Positions 8,601 to 16,003 of a stretch of DNA of 64,000 nt are shown piece by piece. Source of the DNA: Zhongshania aliphaticivorans (GTDB lineage: Bacteria > Pseudomonadota > Gammaproteobacteria > Pseudomonadales > Spongiibacteraceae); NCBI RefSeq assembly GCF_902705875.1, contig NZ_CACSIK010000001.1, positions 985,994 through 1,049,993 of the forward strand, read 5' to 3'. A program made the position numbers and the translations under genes. The notes below the pieces were generated by a model, which did not search any database, was not told the origin of the DNA, and worked only from the letters and a program-made list of their open reading frames with translations. Positions within the stretch are counted from its first letter, which is position 1, and each line of letters starts with the position of its first letter.

Positions 8601-9296
8601 CGCTTGGTGACCACCAAATACAATCCGGCGCGTACTTGGACCGCAGAGAATTCCGTCGGCATTGGCGGCTCATATCTCTGTGTTTACGGTATGGAGGGGC
8701 CAGGTGGTTATCAGTTTATTGGTAGAACCTTGCAAATGTGGAATCGCTATCGTCGCACCACAGAATTTACCGAGCCGTATTTACTGCGCTTTTTTGATCA
8801 GATTCGTTTTTATGAAGTGAGTCAGGACGAGCTGCTTAAAATCCGTAATGATTTTCCGCTTGGAAAATATCCGCTACGTATTGAGGAGGGCACATTCTCT
8901 TTGGCAGCCTATCAACAAATGCTGCAGGAGAAAGAGCCAGAAATCACCGCCCACACGGCAAAGCGAGAACAGGCCTTTGCGGAAGAGCTGGCGCGCTGGC
9001 ATGCCGATGGTCAATTCCACTATGAAGCCCCAGAAATTGATGACAACGTCGATGTGGTGACCCTGCAAGAGGGAGAGGTACCGGTGGATAGCTCTGTTGC
9101 TGGCAGTGTGTGGCAATTATTGGTGAAAGAAGGCGATCTAGTCGAAGCAGGGCAAGCGCTGTTGCTGCTCGAATCAATGAAAATGGAAATTGCTGTTTTT
9201 GCCCCGCAAGCCGGTCGCGTTAAAAAATTATTATTACGAGAAGGCGCAAGGGTAAGTGCCGGTCAATCTGTACTTATTCTGGAGGACATCGCATGA
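5682..9296 (+). CDS. biotin-dependent guanidine carboxylase (urea-carboxylase family)
   Basis: A 1204-residue multidomain enzyme. Order: biotin carboxylase (1-450; [10 protein letters not shown] at 79-88, ATP-grasp glycine loop [11 protein letters not shown] at 157-167), AHS2/KipA-like carboxyltransferase half (about 450-770, [20 protein letters not shown]), AHS1/KipI-like half (about 790-1010, with [16 protein letters not shown]), and a C-terminal biotinyl domain whose ESMKM motif places biotin on Lys1167. The reaction is ATP- and bicarbonate-dependent carboxylation of guanidine (or urea). Two guanidine riboswitches and the deiminase pair make guanidine the probable natural substrate; sequence alone does not exclude urea. 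It overlaps the allophanate hydrolase start by 4 bp. Confidence 0.92.
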   Translation: [1204 protein letters not shown]

Positions 9297-11092
9297 ATTT
9301 ATCACTATCAACATTACGCGCCGCTTATGCTGACAAAGAGCTCAGCCCCCGTGATGTGTTTGCCATTATTGGCGAACGCTGTGAGCAATATCGAGATCAC
9401 AATATTTGGATTCATCAATTAAGCAGTGCCGAGCTAGAGCCTTATTTTCAGCGTTTAGAGGGCCTTGAGCCGACAAGTCTGCCCTTGTACGGTATTCCCT
9501 TTGCGATAAAAGACAATATTGATCTGGCTGGCATACCAACAACAGCGGCCTGCGAAGATTTTACCTACACCCCAGAGAGCTCGGCCTTTGTGGTACAGCG
9601 CTTAATAGATGCGGGCGCTATTCCTGTGGGCAAGGCCAATCTTGACCAATTTGCGACCGGTTTGGTTGGTACGCGTTCGCCCTGGGGAGCCTGCAAAAAC
9701 AGCTTTGATCCCAGCATGGTCAGTGGCGGTTCCAGTGCGGGGTCTGCTGTGTCGGTAGCTCTGGGCATGGCGACATTTTCTTTGGGTACCGATACTGCCG
9801 GCTCAGGGCGTGTACCGGCGTGTTTCAATAATTTAGTGGGCGTCAAACCCAGTATCGGTTTGTTGTCGGCTAGCGGCATGCTGCCCGCCTGTCGTTCTTT
9901 GGATTGCATCACCATTTTTGCTTTGCAGTGCGACGACGCCAATGCGGTATTAAGTGTGGCAGAGGGTGAAGATTCATCCGACGCCTACAGCCGAGCCAAC
10001 CCCTTTGCAAATAGCACCCGCCACTATGGCCAGTGGCAAGGGGCCTTGCGCATGGGCGTATTGCCGGCGTCACAGCTAGCGTTTTTTGGCCACGAGGGTT
10101 ACGAGCAGTGTTATCAACAGTCCCTAGCAGCTATTGGCTCACAGGGTGTGGAATTGGTCGAGGTTGATTTTTCGCCATTCATAGAGGCTGCAAGGTTGCT
10201 GTACGAAGGCCCTTGGGTTGCTGAGCGTTTTATCGCAACCTCGCCATTAATTCAAAAACGTCCTGAGGCATTACTGGATGTGACACGGACGATTATTTCG
10301 GCGGGTGATAAAGGTTCTGCGGTAGAGGCTTTTAGAGCACAGTATCGCTTAAAAGAATTACGTAAAGCGGCCACGGCGATCTTGGCCAGCGTGGACTGCT
10401 TGCTCACACCAACGGCGGCGCGGCCATATAGTATTGATGAGGTAAACGCCGACCCCATTACCCTTAATAGTCATCTTGGTTACTACACCAATTATATGAA
10501 TCTATTTGATTTAGCCGGTGTGGCGTTTCCCACTGGCTTTACCTCAAGTGGTTTCCCCTTTGGTTTAACCTTGGTGGGTGAGGCCTTCACTGACCGGCGT
10601 TTATTGTCGGTTGCCAATCGTTTGCAGCAGTTATTTACATTGCCGCTTGGCAAGGAGCAGTCGCCTTATCAGCAACTTGCGACGTTGCCCGTTAGCGATC
10701 AACAGCGTATTGCTGTGGCGGTGTGTGGTGCGCATTTACAGGGCCAGCCTTTGAATTGGCAATTAGCGGAGCGCGGTGCTTATTTACTGGCAAAAACTAG
10801 CTCGGCACCGGACTACAAATTGTATGCCTTGGCGGGTGGCCCGCCATACCGGCCTGGGATGGTCGTTGCGCCTGAGGGAGAGGGCTGCGCCATTGAGCTT
10901 GAAGTCTGGTCGGTGCCAAGTAGCGAGTTTGGTAGCTTTGTTGCCGGTATTCCCGCGCCCTTGGGTATCGGCAAAGTCAGCTTGCAGGATGGCAGTGTGG
11001 TGAGCGGCTTTATATGTGAGGCATCCGGCTTGGCGGGCGCTGAGGATATTAGTCATTTTGGTGGCTGGAGCAAATATCTGGCAGCAAAGTAA
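9293..11092 (+). CDS. atzF: allophanate hydrolase
   Basis: A 599-residue amidase-signature enzyme converting allophanate to ammonia and CO2, the last step of the pathway. The catalytic triad is visible as Lys73 (FAIKDN), cis-Ser147 (GGSSAGS) and nucleophile Ser171 (TDTAGSGRVP); the 24-residue spacing between the two serines is the family standard. The C-terminal part (about 460-599, including YKLYALAGGPPYRPGM) is the extra domain seen in AtzF/DUR1-type enzymes. The ATG overlaps the carboxylase stop. Its 3' end overlaps, head to tail, the reading frame of the truncated integrase on the other strand. No good terminator follows. Confidence 0.93.
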   Translation: MNLSLSTLRAAYADKELSPRDVFAIIGERCEQYRDHNIWIHQLSSAELEPYFQRLEGLEPTSLPLYGIPFAIKDNIDLAGIPTTAACEDFTYTPESSAFVVQRLIDAGAIPVGKANLDQFATGLVGTRSPWGACKNSFDPSMVSGGSSAGSAVSVALGMATFSLGTDTAGSGRVPACFNNLVGVKPSIGLLSASGMLPACRSLDCITIFALQCDDANAVLSVAEGEDSSDAYSRANPFANSTRHYGQWQGALRMGVLPASQLAFFGHEGYEQCYQQSLAAIGSQGVELVEVDFSPFIEAARLLYEGPWVAERFIATSPLIQKRPEALLDVTRTIISAGDKGSAVEAFRAQYRLKELRKAATAILASVDCLLTPTAARPYSIDEVNADPITLNSHLGYYTNYMNLFDLAGVAFPTGFTSSGFPFGLTLVGEAFTDRRLLSVANRLQQLFTLPLGKEQSPYQQLATLPVSDQQRIAVAVCGAHLQGQPLNWQLAERGAYLLAKTSSAPDYKLYALAGGPPYRPGMVVAPEGEGCAIELEVWSVPSSEFGSFVAGIPAPLGIGKVSLQDGSVVSGFICEASGLAGAEDISHFGGWSKYLAAK

Positions 11093-11717
11093 ACCTTGCT
11101 GCCGGCGAGTATTTAAACATGGTCTGATTGCCGGCAGAGATCCTGTCTAAGTAGGGCTGGCGAGATATACCCTGTTCAATGGCTTCTTTAAGATTGTCTA
11201 ACGCTGACTCTCCTATCAGAGTTTGTCGATCTTTGCGCCCTTTGCCATCGTGGATCGTTAAGGCTTGGCGTTGTAAGTCGACATCTTTAACGCGTATTCG
11301 TAAACACTCACTGACTCTCAACCCGCTGCCATAGAGCAGCATAATGATAAGTCGGTTTCGGCCAGTTAGCTGATCGATTATACGAGCGACTTCGGAAGCC
11401 GATAACACGGTTGGAAGGGTGCGTTGTTTTGTCGCGAGAGAAAAGTCTAGCTCACCCAAAGGCATGTTAAGGGCTTTGTGATACATAAAGACTAGAGAGT
11501 TGAGTGCAACCTTTTGGGTATTTACTGCCACATGACGGTCATTGGCCAACATAGACAAGAATGATTTTACTTCGTCTTGGCCGGCATCTTTTGGATGCCG
11601 CTTATTAATGAAATATATGTACTGCCTAATCCAGTGAAGATAAGTTTTCTCGGTTCTAATACTGTAGCCACGTAGACGCATTTCACGGCGTAGAGATTCT
11701 AAAAATGGGCTAGACAT
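11049..11717 (-). pseudogene. intI: integron integrase intI, truncated at the 3' end
   Basis: Tyrosine recombinase of the IntI family. It starts at ATG 11717 with AAGGAG 9 nt upstream. The SAM-like N-terminal domain (YSIRTEKTYLHWIRQYIYF, NTQKVALNSLVFMYHKAL) and the first part of the catalytic domain are intact, including the first catalytic Arg in YGSGLRVSECLRIRVKD. After KEAIEQG the sequence no longer resembles an integrase and the frame ends inside allophanate hydrolase, at 222 codons against about 320-340 for the family. The IntI-specific extra domain, the HxxR and the nucleophilic Tyr are gone, so it should not recombine. Orientation opposite to the cassettes and the adjacent attI region are normal for an integron. 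Confidence 0.88.
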
Positions 11718-11740
11718 ATCAAAACACTCCTTGTCTCGAA

Positions 11741-11760
11741 TACTGTTCAAATATACAGTA
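11741..11760 (-). promoter_or_regulatory. LexA box in the intI promoter
   Basis: TACTGTTCAAATATACAGTA fits the gammaproteobacterial LexA consensus CTGT-N8-ACAG exactly and lies 24 bp before the intI start codon. SOS control of integron integrases by such boxes is well established. The site has outlived the loss of the integrase C-terminus. Confidence 0.88.
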
Positions 11761-12030
11761 TATTTTTGCATCGTCAAGTATTATGCTCGGTTTGCAAAAT
11801 TGAAGCGCACGCTTTGTTGGCAACGACTTGAATGTGTTCTAGAAAATCAATCACATAGGAAGTGAGAACAATAAATATGGGGACACCGCAAACCGTACAT
11901 GCGTGCGCGCACGCTTTCCCAATCCCCTATAACGGGGCGTTTTCATTTTCTTTTTATAAATTAGCGACTTGCGTCGTGTTGTGTAAAAACACATTCTCGG
12001 CAAACCGAGCGCGCTTGTTATACAAATGTT
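11761..12030 (+). other. integron attI region and leader of the first cassette array
   Basis: The stretch between the intI promoter and the first cassette should hold attI and the cassette promoter. The crossover is placed at AAATGTTAG, with GTT at 12028-12030. A diverged copy lies at 20036-20313, sharing the start (AGTATATTTTTGC), an ACATA(A)GGAAGTGAG block and the AAATGTTAG end at nearly the same spacing. No consensus cassette promoter could be fixed with confidence. Confidence 0.65.
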
Positions 12031-12032
12031 AG
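11877..12032 (+). CDS. possible short ORF ending on the attI crossover
   Basis: ATG 11877 opens a 51-codon frame whose TAG (12030-12032) falls within the GTTAG of the attI core, 26 bp before the first cassette gene. Class 1 integrons have a comparable short attI ORF that boosts translation of cassettes. The nearest ribosome-like site (AGGAAG) is about 14 nt away, farther than usual, so translation is doubtful. Confidence 0.2.
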   Translation: MGTPQTVHACAHAFPIPYNGAFSFSFYKLATCVVLCKNTFSANRARLLYKC

Positions 12033-12058
12033 AGCAATTCAATATCGAGGATTTATAA

Positions 12059-12391
12059 ATGAACGGAATCATATTTAGCTCGCAAGACGAAATGGTGGCT
12101 ATCAGATATTTTTCATCCCTAAATAATACCGTTGGTGCAGTCGCCTTTGCTGTCGCGATTTCACTGTTGCAGTTCAAGCGCCCAGAAATTCTGGCATACG
12201 GAGCGGTATTCGTTTTTAGTATTTGGGCCTTTAAGCAAGGAATTGAGTACAGGCGAATGCTAAGATTTATAAGGCCCGAAGCGCGTCCAAGCACATTGGT
12301 TTTTATTCAGCATGGCTGGTTGTACATCATTTCACTCGTTTTGCTGTCGCTAATCGCTGGCGGTCAACTTACAAATGCAATGTTTAATTAG
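12059..12391 (+). CDS. cassette A1: small membrane protein, unknown function
   Basis: A 110-residue hydrophobic protein with three likely membrane segments (about residues 22-38, 43-60 and 85-103). The middle loop is basic (YRRMLRFIRPEARP). ATG 12059 follows GAGG at 12047-12050. It is the first cassette after attI, the position best placed for expression. Small multi-helix membrane proteins are common in cassettes. I do not recognise a family, and no transport signature is visible. Confidence 0.7.
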   Translation: MNGIIFSSQDEMVAIRYFSSLNNTVGAVAFAVAISLLQFKRPEILAYGAVFVFSIWAFKQGIEYRRMLRFIRPEARPSTLVFIQHGWLYIISLVLLSLIAGGQLTNAMFN

Positions 12392-12397
12392 TCAAGG

Positions 12398-12532
12398 CTC
12401 TAACAAAGGCAACCAGTATGCTCCCTGCAGTCGCGGGACAGCCAAACCTCCGCGCCTTTTTGTGCAATCGCTCCGCTCATTTTTGCACAAAAATCCGCTC
12501 CAGTTTGCCTGCCCCTGTTGCCGGCGTTGGGC
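12398..12532 (+). repeat. attC site after cassette A1
   Basis: R'' GCTCTAAC ends at 12404 and R' GTTGGGC is at 12526-12532. AGGCAA (12407-12412) and TTGCCT (12505-12510) pair as the inner arms. The central hairpin TTTTTGTGCAA/TTGCACAAAAA recurs with small changes in the attC at 14482. Confidence 0.8.
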
Positions 12533-12541
12533 CTCTGAATC

Positions 12542-13354
12542 GTGACTCTTCTCGTTGCATGGGCTGGTATTGATTCGCGTGGTCCTGCGTCTGTCTATAT
12601 CGCAACAGATAGCCGCGTTTCTTGGGGTTCAAAGGGTCATTTTGATCACGCCAATAAAACATTTGCACTGCAAAAATTCCCTGCAATCATAGGGTATTGT
12701 GGGGACTCCATGGCAAGTCTAATGCTCATATCACAGGCCATTACACTGATGGAAGCTGTTCCAGAGTCGCACGGCCAAAATTTGGAAAATTTAGTTGATG
12801 TTTTGATTAGGTTTGCAGTTCGAAATTACTCTCAATATCCGGCAGAACTTTCTAGTGGCAGCTTCACAGTGGTTATCTGCGGAAAAAGTCGTACAGAATC
12901 TGCCGGCGAATTCGCTTGCTATCAAGTTGACTCGACTTTTGACAAAACAACTAAGAAGTTTCTGAAGCTGCCAGAACAATCCGGCCCGATAGTTGTTGCC
13001 GGAAGTGGCGCAAGTGAATTTGGTGATCGGTATGAGCGTCACCAGTCAGTTGAGAACCCGAACAAGTCAACCAGTCGTGACGTATTCCACGTTTTCAACC
13101 AAACAATATCAAACACTGCTATCTACTCCGTCGGAAATATTCCGCAAATTACAACGGTTATCCGTAAACCCTATTCAGGGGGCGCGCATTGTGGTGTGGT
13201 AGTAAATTCGCAACGCTACATAGCAGGCCAACTAATTGATAAAGACATTGCTCCTAAAGAGTTGCAATGGTTCAATGACAACTTCGAAATTACGAATCCG
13301 CAAACGAAACGTAGGCAAGATGGTGCTCAAGCACAGCCCCAGTTTCGTTGCTAA
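12542..13354 (+). CDS. cassette A2: proteasome-like Ntn hydrolase
   Basis: A 270-residue protein whose N-terminus reads like a proteasome beta subunit or HslV. Thr2 would become the N-terminal nucleophile after Met removal; Asp23 lies in YIATDSRVSWG and Lys39 in NKTFALQKFPAIIGYCGD, in the order and near the spacing of Thr1, Asp17 and Lys33 in proteasomal peptidases. There is no propeptide. The C-terminal half (from about 140) is not familiar. The GTG start at 12542 is 10 bp after R' of the preceding attC and has no ribosome site, so it may rely on read-in translation. Fold assignment is by eye; the substrate is unknown. Confidence 0.65.
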   Translation: MTLLVAWAGIDSRGPASVYIATDSRVSWGSKGHFDHANKTFALQKFPAIIGYCGDSMASLMLISQAITLMEAVPESHGQNLENLVDVLIRFAVRNYSQYPAELSSGSFTVVICGKSRTESAGEFACYQVDSTFDKTTKKFLKLPEQSGPIVVAGSGASEFGDRYERHQSVENPNKSTSRDVFHVFNQTISNTAIYSVGNIPQITTVIRKPYSGGAHCGVVVNSQRYIAGQLIDKDIAPKELQWFNDNFEITNPQTKRRQDGAQAQPQFRC

Positions 13355-13480
13355 CCGAGCAACTCCCTACGCCCTCCCCATAAATTTCAATGAGGGTGCG
13401 AGGTGCTGTCGGTGTGGCCTCCTTCATCATATGGTGTCGGAGTCCATGCCTAGTAGGGTCATAACAATTAAGCCGCAGAG

Positions 13481-13567
13481 GCCCAACAAAACCATGGAGA
13501 GGGACGCATTTTCCGCTACGCCCTTCGGGCTTCACTCCAAATGCGCCCCTCATAGTTGGCGTTAGGC
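13481..13567 (+). repeat. attC site after cassette A2
   Basis: R'' is GCCCAAC (13481-13487) and R' is GTTAGGC (13561-13567), both consensus. GAGAGGGACGCATTT pairs imperfectly with AAATGCGCCCCTC between them. The 126 bp between the cassette A2 stop codon and this site hold no convincing gene. Confidence 0.85.
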
Positions 13568-13581
13568 CACTTCGAGGACGT

Positions 13582-14487
13582 ATGGAATACTATAGCGATC
13601 AACTAAATGGTTCTAAGTCTAGAGATATTGAAATTATCCCTCCAAATGCTTGGGGAGGGATTGTAGCAATCGTAAACGGATTGGTTGCATCGGGTGCCTT
13701 CGGTAAGTACTTTCCAGAAGAATGTCCTGACGGGCAGGGAATATTTGCTACAAATGTTGAAGCTTTTAAATTGGCTCTAAAGGCTGAAGTTCCAGATATC
13801 GAATATCCTTTCGTCACTGAAAAATCAGATGCCGAGGATTGGACTTCAAGAATGAAGGATTTCTCGCCCAATTATCTATCGATACTAGACTTCGTTCAGT
13901 TTTGCTATGAACACGTATCAAAGCCAATTCAGGGCTCTCATCACAGCTATTTTAATCACTACCATTTGAGCTTTGAATGCGATGAGGGGAAAGATGATTT
14001 CAGAAATAGAGTGAATCGAATTTTCTCAAGAAATGGCATTTCTTATGAGCTAAAGGAGACCGGAAATATTATCAGGTTAGCACCTGAAGTCTTATCTGAA
14101 ACTCTCACTGCTGCTAGGTTCAACACTCCAGATTCTACTCTAAATCGAATGCTCGAAGAATCACGAGATAAATTTTTAAGCCCTGACGAAACTATACGTC
14201 GCGAGAGTTTAAAGCGTTTGTGGGATGCGTGGGAAAGAATCAAAACAATACTGAATCCTGATAGTAAAAAATTATCAGCTACGCTTCTTCTGGAAAAGTG
14301 TGCATCTGAAGAAAATTTTAGAGAACTCTTAAATGAAGAGGCGAAGGTACTTACTGCTATTGGCAATAAGTTTCACATTCGCCATAGTGAGGTTGGTCAA
14401 ATCGAGATTAAAACAAGTGCTCAGATAGACTACATCTTCCATCGGTTATTTAGTTTTATTTTATTGGCTTCGAGGAGTTTGGCCTAA
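13582..14487 (+). CDS. cassette A3: AbiJ/DUF7014-like protein, possible abortive infection factor
   Basis: A 301-residue soluble protein. The N-terminal half has WGGIVAIVNGLVASGAFGKYFPEECPDG. The C-terminal half has LNRMLEESRDKFLSPDETIRRESLKRLWDAWERIKT, then ELLNEEAKVLTAIGNKFHIRHSE. This C-terminal pattern resembles proteins annotated as AbiJ-like or DUF7014, some of them abortive-infection factors; I make the link from memory of motifs only. ATG 13582 follows a GAGG site and lies 15 bp after R'. The stop codon TAA is inside the R'' of the next attC, a tight cassette structure. A defence role is inference. Confidence 0.55.
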   Translation: MEYYSDQLNGSKSRDIEIIPPNAWGGIVAIVNGLVASGAFGKYFPEECPDGQGIFATNVEAFKLALKAEVPDIEYPFVTEKSDAEDWTSRMKDFSPNYLSILDFVQFCYEHVSKPIQGSHHSYFNHYHLSFECDEGKDDFRNRVNRIFSRNGISYELKETGNIIRLAPEVLSETLTAARFNTPDSTLNRMLEESRDKFLSPDETIRRESLKRLWDAWERIKTILNPDSKKLSATLLLEKCASEENFRELLNEEAKVLTAIGNKFHIRHSEVGQIEIKTSAQIDYIFHRLFSFILLASRSLA

Positions 14488-14598
14488 CAAATTGCTCCAT
14501 TTGACGCAGCGGTCTACGCTCCTTTTTGTGCATTCGCTGCGCTCATTGTTGCACAAAAATCCACTACAACCGCTGCGCAAATGAGCAAGGCGTTAGCA
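14482..14598 (+). repeat. attC site after cassette A3
   Basis: R'' is GCCTAAC (14482-14488), overlapping the gene's stop codon, and R' is GTTAGCA (14592-14598). TTGCTCCATTTGACGCAGCG and CGCTGCGCAAATGAGCAA are almost fully complementary with one unpaired base, a hallmark of attC. It resembles the site at 21952-22065 in the second array closely. Confidence 0.9.
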
Positions 14599-14635
14599 GT
14601 CAAAAACATAGTCAGCAACGAGAAAGAGAGCCTGA

Positions 14636-15472
14636 ATGAAAAGCTGGAAGCTAACGCCGAAAATAGAGGATGTAGCTAAATATGTTGAGTGTTATTGGTT
14701 TTTAGAAAAAGAACTACATGATCAGAGCCCTAGCTATCCTAAACTGAATCCAGATCCTTTTTCTCATTTAATTATTTCGAATTTGACTGGTACATATGAG
14801 TATACGCATCGCGCTAAAGCTCAAAATGTTAGTGGAAGTCATTGGATATTTCCTCATCTAAAAACATTTACGATGGATCACTCGGCTCCCTTTAAGATTG
14901 TTGGGGTCAAATTTAAAATTGGAGCGCTCTATTCTTTAAAATTGAATAACTTTAGTTCTAAGTTAGATATGGTTGAGATGATTGATGTGAATCATCTCAT
15001 TGGCTCTGCGGCATTTAACCCAGATCAGCTTTTAATGAATGCTGCAGAACAAAAACAACAAGTATGCAATACTCTGGACGAAGTGCTCTCACCCTGGTTA
15101 TCGGACTGTCAAGAAGACAATCACAGCCATTTAGTTAGTCAGATTATGTTATTTCTTGGTGATACAGCTATATCTAAAATCGGGAAAAAGTTACATCGTT
15201 CACAACGTACTATTGAGCGAAGCTTTGCAAGAGTAACCGGCCTATCCATGAAGCAAGCTCAATCTATGATTCACCTAGAGGAAATACTTAACTATTTGTA
15301 TCAGCTTAATAAAGAAGACATAAATTGGGCTTATGTTGCCAACAAGTTCGGTTTTTCAGACCAATCTCATTTGATTCGCCATCTCAAGAGTACTATTGGC
15401 AAAACACCTGTTAATTACGCGCTGGATCGAGATCTCACAATAGATATCTATGGCGATTTCGAATTTGATTGA
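14636..15472 (+). CDS. cassette A4: AraC-family transcriptional regulator
   Basis: A 278-residue regulator. The N-terminal part (1-150; YVECYWFLEKE, FSHLIISNLTG, GVKFKIGALYSL) looks like the DUF6597-type ligand-sensing domain found in some AraC proteins. The C-terminal part holds the double helix-turn-helix with SKIGKKLHRSQRTIERSFARVTGLSMKQ and the second element VANKFGFSDQSHLIRHLKSTIGKTP. ATG 14636 follows a GAGAAAGAGAG stretch. No attC separates it from the acetyltransferase 81 bp downstream, so both travel in one cassette and the regulator probably controls its neighbour. Confidence 0.85.
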   Translation: MKSWKLTPKIEDVAKYVECYWFLEKELHDQSPSYPKLNPDPFSHLIISNLTGTYEYTHRAKAQNVSGSHWIFPHLKTFTMDHSAPFKIVGVKFKIGALYSLKLNNFSSKLDMVEMIDVNHLIGSAAFNPDQLLMNAAEQKQQVCNTLDEVLSPWLSDCQEDNHSHLVSQIMLFLGDTAISKIGKKLHRSQRTIERSFARVTGLSMKQAQSMIHLEEILNYLYQLNKEDINWAYVANKFGFSDQSHLIRHLKSTIGKTPVNYALDRDLTIDIYGDFEFD

Positions 15473-15553
15473 AAATTGTCGTTTTTCTTCAATCTGTATT
15501 GATTGCTGCTCATTAGAATGGCCGCTATTAAATTATGCATAGAGGGTTAAACT

Positions 15554-16003
15554 ATGAAAGTAGACATTCGTCAGTACAAGGTTTCAGATTTAGAGGGCGT
15601 ACTTGGTTCATGGGAGGTTGCAACACGATTAGCTCATCCGTTCATGACCGACGAGTTTATTGCTCAAGAGCGGAAAAACGTAGCTGAAATATATATGCCC
15701 AATACAGATACATGGGTCGCCGAACTTAAAGGTGAAATTAAAGGCTTTATTGCTCTTATGGGCAATGAAGTTGGAGCAATTTTTCTTCAACCCACTTGTC
15801 ATGGACAAGGTATTGGTAAGGCCTTAATGGATAAAGCCCAAGCAATTCATGGAAATCTTGAAGTTGAAGTATTTAAAGTAAACAATCTAGGCCGTAACTT
15901 CTATTCAAAATATGGCTTTGAACAGCTAGAAGAAAAGCTCCATGAGCCAACAGGGCAGCAAGTGTTGCGTCTGAAATTTACTGCTAACAAGGCCAGGCTC
16001 TAG
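15554..16003 (+). CDS. cassette A4: GNAT-family N-acetyltransferase
   Basis: A 149-residue acetyltransferase. The acetyl-CoA binding motif A is seen in GAIFLQPTCHGQGIGKALMDKA (Q/RxxGxG as HGQGIGKA), and motif B in VNNLGRNFYSKYGFEQ. It resembles YjaB/ElaA-sized GNAT proteins acting on small molecules or protein N-termini. ATG 15554 has AGAGGG upstream. Its 3' end overlaps the attC, so the stop codon TAG at 16001-16003 lies within the recombination site. Resistance or detoxification is plausible for a cassette, but the substrate is unknown. Confidence 0.85.
   Translation: MKVDIRQYKVSDLEGVLGSWEVATRLAHPFMTDEFIAQERKNVAEIYMPNTDTWVAELKGEIKGFIALMGNEVGAIFLQPTCHGQGIGKALMDKAQAIHGNLEVEVFKVNNLGRNFYSKYGFEQLEEKLHEPTGQQVLRLKFTANKARL

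Noticed and set aside
11049..11777. Integrase read as a phage or XerC-type recombinase
   Set aside because: The N-terminal sequence matches the IntI type, it is oriented away from attC-separated cassettes, and a LexA box lies in its promoter. The extra N-terminal residues up to 11777 run through the LexA box, so the start at 11717 is better.
11851..12294. 147-codon minus-strand frame over attI and cassette A1
   Set aside because: It spans the recombination crossover; cassette A1 on the plus strand has a ribosome site and membrane-protein character.
13236..13565. 109-codon plus-strand frame over the attC after cassette A2
   Set aside because: It overlaps the end of the Ntn hydrolase gene in another frame and consists mostly of attC sequence.
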